From Limnohabitans sp. Rim8 (lineage in GTDB: Bacteria > Pseudomonadota > Gammaproteobacteria > Burkholderiales > Burkholderiaceae_C): DNA of 53,057 nt. Shown here in pieces: positions 26,307-34,107 of the stretch. A program made the translations under genes and the position numbers. The notes below the pieces were generated by a model. The model was not told the origin of the DNA, searched no databases, and worked only from the letters and a program-made list of their open reading frames with translations. Within the stretch, counting starts at the first letter, position 1. Every line of letters begins with the position of its first letter. The stretch covers positions 1-53,057 of the forward strand of contig CAMDKK010000025.1 in NCBI GenBank assembly GCA_945901045.1, written 5' to 3'.

Positions 26307-28019
26307 TCAAGAACGTTCGGCGTCCATGGCGATCCAATGCGCTGCTTTTTCGGCCATCATCAGCGTGGGGCTGTTGGTGTTGCCGCTGGTGATGGTCGGC
26401 ATCACCCCCGCATCGACCACCCGCAGGCCGGCAATGCCGCGAACTTGCAGTCGGCTGTTCACCACGGCCATCGGGTCATCTGCCCGTCCCATGCGGGTGG
26501 TTCCAACAGGGTGAAAGATGGTGCTGGCTATGTCGCCTGCCAGTTTGGCGAGGTCTGCGTCGCTTTGGTATTGCACCCCGGGTTTGAACTCTTCGGGTTG
26601 GAAGGATTTCATCGCCGATTGCGCCATGATATGGCGCGTCACCCGTAAGCTGTCGGCCGCGACTTTGCGGTCTTCGTCAGTCGACAGGTAGTTGGGGGCA
26701 ATGGCCGGCGCGTCTTCAAACCGGTTGGTTTTGATGTTCACCGAGCCCCGGCTGCTGGGGTTCAGGTTACACACGCTGGCCGTGATGGCCGGAAAACTGT
26801 GCAGTGGCTCGCCGAAGGCGTCCAGGCTCAGCGGCTGCACGTGGTACTGAATGTTGGCCCATGGCTGTGACGGGTCGCTTTTGGTGAAGGCGCCTAATTG
26901 GCTGGGGGCCATGCTCATGGGCCCGGTGCGTTTGAGCGCGTATTCCAATCCAATCATTGCTTTGCCCCACAAACTGTTGGCCATGGTGTTCAGGGTTTTG
27001 GTGCCCTTGACCTTGTAGACCGAACGAATTTGCAAATGGTCTTGCAGGTTGGCGCCCACACCGGGCAGTTCATGCGCGACTTCGACGTTTTTGTTCTTGA
27101 GCAAGTCAGAAGGCCCAATCCCTGACAGCTGCAGAATTTGCGCCGAGCCGATGCTCCCAGCGCTTAAGATGACTTCACGGGTGGCTTGGACGGTCACCAT
27201 TTCAGTGCCTGTCCAGACTTGAGCCCCCGTGCAACGTTTGCTGCCATCGGCCTGCACTTCAATGATGAGTTTGGCCACCTGGGCTTTGTTCCACAGCTCA
27301 AAGTTGGGGCGGGCGTAGCAGGTAGGGCGTAAGAAAGCTTTGGCGGTATTCCATCGCCATCCGGCTTTTTGATTGACCTCGAAGTAACTCACGCCTTCGT
27401 TGTTGCCGCGGTTGAAGTCGTCGGTGGCGGGAATACCCGCTTCTTGCGCGGCTTGCGCAAAAGCGTCAAGCACATCCCACTGCAGGCGCTGCTTTTCGAT
27501 GCGCCATTCACCACCCGCCAACCGACCTTTCAGGGTATGGATGTAACTGCCCGACGGGGCATCGACCGCCATCAAGCTGGGCCGAGTGCCTTTGGCGCCG
27601 TGAAAAGCATTGGGGCCTTTGTAATGGTCTTCGTGCAGCTGAAAGTAAGGCAAGGATTGGTCCCAGCGCCAAGCGTCGTCGCCTGTGATCTTTGCCCATT
27701 GGTCGTAGTCCCGCGACTGGCCGCGCATATAGATCATGCCGTTGATGCTGGAGCACCCTCCGAGCACTTTGCCGCGCGGGTAACGCAGTGTGCGGCCATT
27801 CAAGCCCGCCGTAGGCTCGGTCTCATAAAGCCAGTCGGTGCGCGGATTGCCAATGCAATACAGATAACCCACGGGGATATGGATCCAGTGGTAATCGTCC
27901 TTTTTGCCCGCTTCAATCAGCAGCACACGTTTGCTGGCATCGGCACTCAGACGGTTGGCGAGAAGGCTTCCGGCCGTGCCGCCGCCGACGATGATGTAGT
28001 CAAAGCTGTTGTCGTTCAT
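26307..28019 (-). CDS. GMC family FAD oxidoreductase (choline dehydrogenase-like)
   Basis: This 570-residue flavoenzyme carries the FAD-binding start FDYIIVGGGTAGSLLANRLS, the GMC signature around YPRGKVLGGCSSINGMIYMRG, and the C-terminal active-site region (IFHPVGTTRMG, then VVDAGVMPTITSGNTNSPT). It oxidises alcohol groups and passes electrons to the respiratory chain. The substrate could be an aliphatic or polyethylene-glycol-type alcohol, or choline; the usual choline-pathway partners betB and betI are missing. It lies 128 bp after mmsA on the same strand, so a common operon for alcohol-to-acyl conversion is plausible. Confidence 0.9.
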   Translation of the reverse strand: MNDNSFDYIIVGGGTAGSLLANRLSADASKRVLLIEAGKKDDYHWIHIPVGYLYCIGNPRTDWLYETEPTAGLNGRTLRYPRGKVLGGCSSINGMIYMRGQSRDYDQWAKITGDDAWRWDQSLPYFQLHEDHYKGPNAFHGAKGTRPSLMAVDAPSGSYIHTLKGRLAGGEWRIEKQRLQWDVLDAFAQAAQEAGIPATDDFNRGNNEGVSYFEVNQKAGWRWNTAKAFLRPTCYARPNFELWNKAQVAKLIIEVQADGSKRCTGAQVWTGTEMVTVQATREVILSAGSIGSAQILQLSGIGPSDLLKNKNVEVAHELPGVGANLQDHLQIRSVYKVKGTKTLNTMANSLWGKAMIGLEYALKRTGPMSMAPSQLGAFTKSDPSQPWANIQYHVQPLSLDAFGEPLHSFPAITASVCNLNPSSRGSVNIKTNRFEDAPAIAPNYLSTDEDRKVAADSLRVTRHIMAQSAMKSFQPEEFKPGVQYQSDADLAKLAGDIASTIFHPVGTTRMGRADDPMAVVNSRLQVRGIAGLRVVDAGVMPTITSGNTNSPTLMMAEKAAHWIAMDAERS

Positions 28020-28147
28020 GGTTTTGCTCTCCTGCTTTGGATTGTGACCGCTTCGACCATCTTCAAGTCACTCAGGCTCAGCGTCCGTGACTCGGAACAG
28101 CCCGCAGTGTGGATGCGGCACCAACGCTGTCCCACCACCGAGCGCGC

Positions 28148-29659
28148 TTACTTGGCCGTCGGCATCACAAACTCAGCACCTTTGCCAATGCTCTCGGGCC
28201 AGCGCTGCATGATGGATTTTTGCTTGGTGTAGAAACGCACGCCCTCTTCGCCATAGGCGTGCATGTCGCCAAAGAGAGAACGCTTCCAGCCGCCAAAGCC
28301 GTGCCAGGCCATGGGCACCGGAATCGGCACGTTGATGCCGACCATGCCCACCTGAATACGACGCGAAAACTCGCGCGCTACGTTGCCGTCACGGGTGAAG
28401 CAGCTCACACCGTTGCCAAACTCGTGGTCGTTGATGATCTGCACCGCCGTACCAAAGTCGGGGACACGCACGCACGACAATACCGGGCCAAAGATTTCTT
28501 CTTTGTAGATCTTCATGTCGGTGGTTACGTGGTCAAACAGCGTGCCGCCCAGCCAGAAGCCGTTTTCGCAACCGGCACCGGCTTTGGCGCCGTCAAACTC
28601 GCGACCATCGACCAGCAGCTTCGCGCCTTCAGCTACGCCTGCGTCGATGTAGCCCTTGATGCGCTGACGTGCCGCGTCGGTCACGATGGGGCCCATTTCG
28701 GCGGCCAGGTTTTCACCGTTGAGCACTTGCAGCGCCTGGGTGCGCTCTACAAGCAAGGGCAAGATCTTGTCTGCCACATCGCCCACCAACACCGCCACCG
28801 AGATCGCCATGCAGCGCTCACCCGCTGAGCCATAGCCTGCGCCAATCAGCGCGTCCACGGTCTGGTCGATGTCGGCATCGGGCATCACGACCAAGTGGTT
28901 TTTCGCACCGCCCAGAGCCTGCACGCGCTTGCCGTGGTGCGCGCCGGTTTCGTAGATGTAGTTGGCAATCGGTGTGGAGCCTACGAAGCTGATGGCTTTC
29001 ACATCAGGGTGCTCCAACAGTGCGTCAACGGCTTCTTTGTCGCCTTGTACGACGTTGAACACCCCGTCCGGCAGGCCGGCTTTTTTCAGCAATTCGGCCA
29101 TGAACAAGGACGCAGTGGGGTCGGTTGGACTGGGTTTGAGGATGAAGGTGTTGCCCGCCGCAATCGCCACCGGGAACATCCACATGGGCACCATCACGGG
29201 AAAGTTGAAGGGGGTGATGCCCGCCACCACGCCCAGCGGCTGGCGCATCGTCCAGTTGTCGATGCCTGTCGAGACCTGTTCGGTGTAGTCGCCTTTGAGC
29301 AATTGAGGAATGCCGGTGGCGAATTCAACAATGTCGATGCCACGTGAGACTTCGCCTTGCGCGTCGGTGAACACTTTGCCGTGTTCGGCGGTGATGATGT
29401 GAGCGAGCGCGTCCTTGTGCGCGTTCAGCAACTCGAGGAACTTGAACATCACACGGGCACGGCGCAGCGGTGGCGTATCGGCCCAGGCGGGAAAAGCCGC
29501 TTGCGCGGCGGCCACGGCTTGGGCTACTTCGGCGCTGTTGGCCAGGGCCACTTGGCCGGTGACAGCACCGTTGGCCGGATTGGTCACGCTCTGGCTGCGG
29601 CCCGAGGTGCCTGCGGCTGTTTGGCCGCCGATGTAGTGACCGATGTGTGTGATGACCAT
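28148..29659 (-). CDS. mmsA: CoA-acylating methylmalonate-semialdehyde dehydrogenase
   Basis: This 503-residue aldehyde dehydrogenase has the family marks of MmsA/Iol[21 protein letters not shown], the [14 protein letters not shown] segment, and catalytic Cys283 in [11 protein letters not shown]. It lacks the usual catalytic Glu found in simple aldehyde dehydrogenases and converts methylmalonate (or malonate) semialdehyde to propionyl-CoA (or acetyl-CoA). The start at 29659 lies 152 bp from the divergent LysR gene. With the downstream GMC enzyme it may degrade valine, inositol-like or beta-alanine-type carbon; mmsB is not present. Confidence 0.92.
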   Translation of the reverse strand: MVITHIGHYIGGQTAAGTSGRSQSVTNPANGAVTGQVALANSAEVAQAVAAAQAAFPAWADTPPLRRARVMFKFLELLNAHKDALAHIITAEHGKVFTDAQGEVSRGIDIVEFATGIPQLLKGDYTEQVSTGIDNWTMRQPLGVVAGITPFNFPVMVPMWMFPVAIAAGNTFILKPSPTDPTASLFMAELLKKAGLPDGVFNVVQGDKEAVDALLEHPDVKAISFVGSTPIANYIYETGAHHGKRVQALGGAKNHLVVMPDADIDQTVDALIGAGYGSAGERCMAISVAVLVGDVADKILPLLVERTQALQVLNGENLAAEMGPIVTDAARQRIKGYIDAGVAEGAKLLVDGREFDGAKAGAGCENGFWLGGTLFDHVTTDMKIYKEEIFGPVLSCVRVPDFGTAVQIINDHEFGNGVSCFTRDGNVAREFSRRIQVGMVGINVPIPVPMAWHGFGGWKRSLFGDMHAYGEEGVRFYTKQKSIMQRWPESIGKGAEFVMPTAK

Positions 29660-29783
29660 GTGTGTCTCCGTGTGGCTGACGCCGAAAGGGTTGAAAGGAT
29701 CGTGCTCTTGCGCGCTGAATGACTTGTGCTCAATGGAGTGTAGGCATCACAGCATCCCTTCGCAAGTCCGTAAACCTGAATTG

Positions 29784-29805
29784 ATTGTTCAAAATAGTGA
29801 ACAAT
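29784..29805. promoter_or_regulatory. Dyad operator between mmsA and the LysR gene
   Basis: The arms ATTGTTC (29784-29790) and GAACAAT (29799-29805) are exact complements separated by AAAATAGT. It contains T-N11-A type symmetry expected of a LysR box and ends 6 bp before the regulator's ATG, so self-repression plus control of mmsA is likely. Confidence 0.65.
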
Positions 29806-29811
29806 AGGGCA

Positions 29812-30750
29812 ATGAAAGATAAAAAAATCAACACACTCTGGACGCATCTTCATTGGTTGAGTGTGCTTGCCCAGCAGGGCAGTTATACGGCAGCCGCGGC
29901 CAGTTTGGGTGTCAGCAAGGCGGCCATGAGCCAACGCATTGCGGAGTTGGAACGTGCTGCCAAAGTCACCCTCGTTCAACGGACCACCCGGAGCCTGCGC
30001 CTGACTGAAGCGGGTCAGCGCTTGGTGGACGATACCCGTGCCTCGTTTGAGCAAATCGAGCACAGCTTTTCTCAGGTGCGCGACCTGGCCGACCAGCCCA
30101 GCGGTCTGGTGCGCGTGACGACCCCCGTGGCACTGGCGCGGCAGCAACTGGTGCCGCTGTTTGTCGACTTTCTCAAGAACCACCCAGACGTCCGCATGGA
30201 GCTGGACATGTCTGACCGCCTGAGCGCACTGGCCACGGAGGGCTTTGATCTGGCGATAAGACACACACCCAGCCCACCCGACACCCATGTGGCATGGGCT
30301 TTATGCCAAACAGAGACGGTGCTGGTCGCCACGCGGGCCTATTTACGGCGCAAAGGCATGCCGCAATCCCCGTGGGATCTTCAAGCCCACAACTGCTTGC
30401 ATTACCCCCGGACTCATGACACACCCGCGTGGACGTTTGAGGCCCGTGACGACACAAAAGGCACAGAACGCATGACCGTTCCTGTGGCGGGTAACTTCGC
30501 TGCCAACAACAGCGAGGCTTTGCGAGAAGCGGCGCTTTCTGGCGCAGGCATTGCGTTGATGCCTGATTTCAGCGCGCAGGCGGCGCTGCGCAAAGGCCAA
30601 CTTGTGACCGTTTTGTCTGAGTGGAAGCAACTCGGGGGCTATGCAGACACCATTTATGCGATTCGCCCCTACACAGCCCATGTACCCAGGGCTGTGGCAG
30701 CCTTGGTGGACCTTTTACGCAAGGGCTTGGCGAAGGGCTTTGGCGTGTAA
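29812..30750 (+). CDS. LysR-family transcriptional regulator
   Basis: This 312-residue regulator carries an N-terminal winged helix (LSVLAQQGSYTAAAASLGVS, KAAMSQRIAELERAAKVTLV) and a periplasmic-binding-like effector domain (SGLVRVTTPVALARQQLVPL). It is of the CrgA-type subgroup often linked to aldehyde and alcohol metabolism. The start at 29812 is chosen because the frame upstream is inside the operator dyad. It diverges from mmsA, which it most probably controls together with the GMC enzyme. It is followed by the riboswitch-controlled TerC gene on the same strand but with its own promoter. Confidence 0.88.
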   Translation: MKDKKINTLWTHLHWLSVLAQQGSYTAAAASLGVSKAAMSQRIAELERAAKVTLVQRTTRSLRLTEAGQRLVDDTRASFEQIEHSFSQVRDLADQPSGLVRVTTPVALARQQLVPLFVDFLKNHPDVRMELDMSDRLSALATEGFDLAIRHTPSPPDTHVAWALCQTETVLVATRAYLRRKGMPQSPWDLQAHNCLHYPRTHDTPAWTFEARDDTKGTERMTVPVAGNFAANNSEALREAALSGAGIALMPDFSAQAALRKGQLVTVLSEWKQLGGYADTIYAIRPYTAHVPRAVAALVDLLRKGLAKGFGV

Positions 30751-30794
30751 ATCCCTCAATCCCCTAAAAAATTTGGGTGTTAAAACATCTGAAG

Positions 30795-30823
30795 TTGGCA
30801 AACTGTGCAAGTTCATTTCTAAT
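30795..30823 (+). promoter_or_regulatory. Sigma-70 promoter of the terC leader
   Basis: TTGGCA (30795-30800), a 17-base spacer and TCTAAT (30818-30823) precede the riboswitch. The predicted start, about 30830, falls just at the 5' edge of the conserved leader. Confidence 0.65.
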
Positions 30824-30829
30824 GAGTTC

Positions 30830-30945
30830 ATCGTTGGGGAGTAGCTCAACTTCTTCGTGTTCAGTTCAAACCATCCGGTTGCACAAAGAAGTCAACACAT
30901 CGTCATTACGGAGTTTTAACTCCCGGTTTGTTGGGCACATAACTG
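30830..30945 (+). ncRNA. yybP-ykoY (manganese) riboswitch
   Basis: The leader contains GGGGAGTAGC (30836-30845) near its 5' end and GTCAACACATCGTCATTACGG (in part) towards its 3' side, the two conserved faces of the Mn2+-sensing yybP-ykoY motif. It closes with a GGAG/CTCC stem within 30910-30925. It lies upstream of a TerC/YjbE-type gene, the classic target. The boundary is approximate; about 95 nt remain to the start codon, where expression control would act. Confidence 0.85.
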
Positions 30946-31039
30946 ATTCATTACAAGCAAAGCAAGACCTTCGATCACACGTGCTACCGCATGTTTACAC
31001 ACATGGCGTGGCTAGTTTTGATCGTTTTTGAGGTCTTCC

Positions 31040-31747
31040 ATGGAATTATTTTCCTTGCCATGGTGGTCTGCTTTGCTGACCATCGTTCTGATTGATTTAG
31101 TGTTAGCTGGCGATAACGCCATTGTCATTGCGCTTGCAGCGCGAGGCCTTCCTCCTGAACACCAAAACAAGGCCATCATTTGGGGCACTGTGGGCGCCAT
31201 TGTGATGCGCTCCCTGATGACCGTTGGCGTTGTTTGGTTGCTTAAAATCCCTGGCCTCATGTTGCTTGGTGGCCTCGGGCTGTTATGGATCGCATACAAG
31301 CTGATTGCAGATACTTCGCAAGACGAGCACCAAGCCTCCACCACCACGACCTTTTGGGGCGCGATGAAGACCATCGTCGTCGCGGACGCCTTGATGGGTA
31401 TCGACAACGTTTTGGGCGTGGCGGGTGCCGCTAACGGTTCTTTTGACTTGGTAGTACTGGGTTTGCTGATCAGTATTCCCATTGTGGTCATGGGCAGCAA
31501 ATTGGTGCTGCGTTTGGTTGAAAGATGGCCACTGATTATTCATGTGGGTGCGGCCGTCCTGGCCTTCACAGCCGCCCAGATGATTGTCAGCGAAAAACTT
31601 TTGGCATTCATTTTCAGCACGGGCGAATCGATAGATTCCATGGTCCGTATTGCAACCTATGTGATCGCCATTTCGGGTGTTTTGGGATCGGGCTGGTTGG
31701 CCTCCAGGCAGGCGTCTGAAAATGACTCCGAAACCCAATCGGTCTAG
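31040..31747 (+). CDS. TerC/YjbE-family integral membrane protein
   Basis: This 235-residue protein has seven or so helices with the conserved acidic motifs LIDLVLAGDNAIVIALAARG and VADALMGIDNVLGVAGAANG. Both Asp-containing helices are expected to bind metal. TerC/Alx-type proteins of this group export manganese or load manganese onto exported enzymes, which fits the manganese riboswitch in the leader. The ATG at 31040 follows GAGG; an in-frame TTG at 31028 is less likely. A small unknown gene follows after 26 bp. Confidence 0.9.
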   Translation: MELFSLPWWSALLTIVLIDLVLAGDNAIVIALAARGLPPEHQNKAIIWGTVGAIVMRSLMTVGVVWLLKIPGLMLLGGLGLLWIAYKLIADTSQDEHQASTTTTFWGAMKTIVVADALMGIDNVLGVAGAANGSFDLVVLGLLISIPIVVMGSKLVLRLVERWPLIIHVGAAVLAFTAAQMIVSEKLLAFIFSTGESIDSMVRIATYVIAISGVLGSGWLASRQASENDSETQSV

Positions 31748-31773
31748 CATTTTTCAACCACAGGAGAAAAAAA

Positions 31774-32229
31774 ATGGAAACATTCATTGTTTACATAGAC
31801 GACAAGCAATATGCACTCCAACAGCTTGTACCCATGTTGCCCGAGAAAGAGGCGCTGAGTTCTCCGGCAAACTGGATCTTGGTTGGATGCCCGCCGCGAT
31901 TGAATCGGCACACAGGCCGTTGGTTGACGCAAGCTGCACAGAAGAAATGGCGTCATGAATGGACGCGCGATACGACAGCCGAAATAATCGACTTGCTAGA
32001 AAAAACCGGCAACATCGTTTCTACTCAAGTAGCGCAAGGCGCATTGGTGCTGCTGACCCAACAAATCAAGCGCAAAGTGGGTGCAGCCAGGGTGATAGAC
32101 GCCCGCCGACCCAAGTTGGCCGTGAACATGGATCCGGTGACACACGAGCAACCCCAAGAAAAATCATCATGGGTTGTGCCTGGTGGCGTGATGGCCATTG
32201 GCGCTGCCATTGTGCTGGCCAGCGAGTAA
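31774..32229 (+). CDS. Unrecognised 151-residue protein with C-terminal hydrophobic segment
   Basis: Not a family I can name. The ATG is preceded by CAGGAG at a good distance, and the gene is 26 bp downstream of the TerC gene, so it is very likely co-transcribed and under the same riboswitch. The sequence opens METFIVYIDDKQYALQQLVP, with WILVGCPPRLNRHTGRWLTQ in the middle, a polar helical stretch, and a final hydrophobic tail (WVVPGGVMAIGAAIVLASE) that looks like a membrane anchor with almost no residues beyond it. A manganese or cell-envelope role is a guess based on position only. Confidence 0.7.
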   Translation: METFIVYIDDKQYALQQLVPMLPEKEALSSPANWILVGCPPRLNRHTGRWLTQAAQKKWRHEWTRDTTAEIIDLLEKTGNIVSTQVAQGALVLLTQQIKRKVGAARVIDARRPKLAVNMDPVTHEQPQEKSSWVVPGGVMAIGAAIVLASE

Positions 32230-32250
32230 AGCGCCCCAGTGAGAAGATCG

Positions 32251-32280
32251 CCAGAAGCCGATGTTCTTTTCGGCTTCTGG
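32251..32280 (+). other. Perfect 11-bp hairpin downstream of the terC operon
   Basis: Arms CCAGAAGCCGA (32251-32261) and TCGGCTTCTGG (32270-32280) flank an 8-nt loop. No T run follows, so termination would need another factor; it may protect the 3' end of the transcript. Confidence 0.6.
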
Positions 32281-32391
32281 TCTGTGGGATGTCCTCACAG
32301 CGCTTGTCCAGGTTGTGGTCTGGCGAATCTTGAAGTTGCTTTTTGTGACTCGGCTGATTGTGGCGACTGTTAGTATTGGGCGCAGTTAATT

Positions 32392-33111
32392 ATGACGCAT
32401 TCAATTTGCAGCCAAATCATGCAATTTAGCCAACTGATCAAAGCCCGTAAAAGCATTCGCGGCTATCTTCAAAAACCTGTCCCTCGCGATGTCATCGATG
32501 CCATCATCGAGGTCGCCAAGTGGGCCCCTTCCTCCATGAACACGCAGCCCTGGCATGTGCATGTGGTGACCGGTGCTCCGCTGGACCGGATTCGCAAAGG
32601 CAACACCGACAATATGGTGGCGGGCATCCCCCCCAAGCGGGACTTTCCGATGAAAGAATCCTATGAAGGCTTGCATCGCCGTCGTCAAATTGACGTGGCG
32701 GTGCAACTTTTTGACGCCATGGAAATTGCCCGCGATGACAAAGCACGACGCACCGATTGGGTCATGCGCGGATTCCGTCAATTTGACGCACCCGTCTCGC
32801 TGGTGCTGACCTATGACAAGTACCTGGAGCCAGCGGCCATCAGCCAGTTTGACTTGGGCGCTTTGTCACATGCCATTGTGTTGGCAGCTTGGGAGCAAGG
32901 TCTGGGCTGTGTCATCAACGGACAGGGCATCATGCAGTCGCATGTGGTGCGCGAGCATGCTGGCATTCCCGATGACCAGAACATCATGATCTGCATTGCC
33001 ATGGGCTACCCCGATGACTCGTTTATCGCCAACACTGTCAAATCGGTGCGCGAAGACAACAGCAGTTTTGTGCGTTACGTTGGCTTCGACGAACTGGAGA
33101 TTTCAAAATGA
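32392..33111 (+). CDS. Nitroreductase-family flavoprotein
   Basis: This protein of 239 residues (230 if it starts at the ATG at 32419) uses FMN and NAD(P)H to reduce nitro groups, quinones or related substrates. Diagnostic segments are FSQLIKARKSIRGYLQKPVP, AKWAPSSMNTQPWHVHVVTG and AAWEQGLGCVINGQG. Neither candidate start has a strong ribosome site; the upstream one is kept. Its last bases overlap the start of a Bug receptor (ATGA at 33108-33111), a tight coupling that is unusual for this enzyme class and may indicate uptake and reduction of the same compound. Confidence 0.87.
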   Translation: MTHSICSQIMQFSQLIKARKSIRGYLQKPVPRDVIDAIIEVAKWAPSSMNTQPWHVHVVTGAPLDRIRKGNTDNMVAGIPPKRDFPMKESYEGLHRRRQIDVAVQLFDAMEIARDDKARRTDWVMRGFRQFDAPVSLVLTYDKYLEPAAISQFDLGALSHAIVLAAWEQGLGCVINGQGIMQSHVVREHAGIPDDQNIMICIAMGYPDDSFIANTVKSVREDNSSFVRYVGFDELEISK

Positions 33112-34094
33112 AGACATTGAAAAATAACCTCATCCGCATGGGAGTGGCCCTGGCGGTGATGGGTTTGACGGCCGTAACATCCACGGCGCAAACCTATCCC
33201 ATTAAGGCTTTGAAGCTGGTGGTGCCCTATGCCGCAGGAGGCTCGACCGACCAATTGGCCCGCGCCATTGCCGAGCCCTTGGGGCGCGCCTTGGGGCAGC
33301 CCGTGGTGGTAGAAAACAAACCCGGCGGCAACACCATCATTGGTGCAGACGCAGTGGCCAAATCCACACCAGATGGCTACACCTTGTTCATGGGGAGTTC
33401 AGCCAGTTTGGCTGTGAATCCCTTGCTTTACAGCAAGCTGCCTTATGACCCGAGCGCTGACTTTGCGGGCGTCAGCATGTTGGCCGCCTCGCCTTTGGTG
33501 ATGGTGGTGCCCGCCAGCTTGCCGGTGACCAATGTGAAAGAGTTTGTCGATCTGGCCAAGCGCCGTCCCGATGCGCTCAACTTCGCCTCCGTGGGCAATG
33601 GAAACCCACTGCATCTGGCGGGTGAATTATTCAAAGTGGCCACGGGCATCGAGATGACGCATGTGCCCTACAACGGCAGCGCGCCGGCACTCACGGCCTT
33701 GTTGGGCAACCAGGTGCAGGTCATGTTCGATGTGGTCTTGACGTCGAACCCGCACATTCAGTCGGGCAAATTGCGTGCACTGGCTTTGACCGGAACCGAA
33801 CGCTTGGCCTTGTTGCCCAATGTGCCGACCATTGCAGGATCGGGTTATCCGGGTTACGAGGCGGGTATTTGGTTTGCCATGGTGGTACCGAAGGCCACGC
33901 CTGCCGCCATCGTGGCGCGTTTGAACGCCGAAGTGACCAAAATTTTGGCGCAACCCGATATGAAAGCGCGCTTCGATGGACTGGCGCTCGAACTCATTCC
34001 CGGGCCTTCTGAAGAAGTGGCCAAATACGCGCAGCGTGAGCAAGCGCGCTGGGGACGCCTGATTCGGGACAAAGGCATCCGGCTAGAGCTTTGA
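33108..34094 (+). CDS. Bug family solute receptor, coupled to the nitroreductase
   Basis: This 328-residue periplasmic receptor has a signal peptide (residues 1-27, ending TSTAQ). Classic segments of the family are present: YPIKALKLVVPYAAGGSTDQ, GQPVVVENKPGGNTIIGADA, TPDGYTLFMGSSASLAVN and LPNVPTIAGSGYPGYEAGIW. Its start overlaps the nitroreductase stop. TctA/TctB permease genes are not near. The ligand is probably an organic acid; an aromatic acid would fit the coupled enzyme but is inferred. Confidence 0.9.
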   Translation: MKTLKNNLIRMGVALAVMGLTAVTSTAQTYPIKALKLVVPYAAGGSTDQLARAIAEPLGRALGQPVVVENKPGGNTIIGADAVAKSTPDGYTLFMGSSASLAVNPLLYSKLPYDPSADFAGVSMLAASPLVMVVPASLPVTNVKEFVDLAKRRPDALNFASVGNGNPLHLAGELFKVATGIEMTHVPYNGSAPALTALLGNQVQVMFDVVLTSNPHIQSGKLRALALTGTERLALLPNVPTIAGSGYPGYEAGIWFAMVVPKATPAAIVARLNAEVTKILAQPDMKARFDGLALELIPGPSEEVAKYAQREQARWGRLIRDKGIRLEL

Positions 34095-34107
34095 CGGCTT
34101 TAACGCA

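Noticed and set aside
28148-29659. Betaine aldehyde dehydrogenase as an alternative to MmsA, because of the choline-dehydrogenase-like neighbour
   Set aside because: The active-site region (GERCMAIS) and other segments are those of CoA-acylating MmsA, and no other betaine genes are present.
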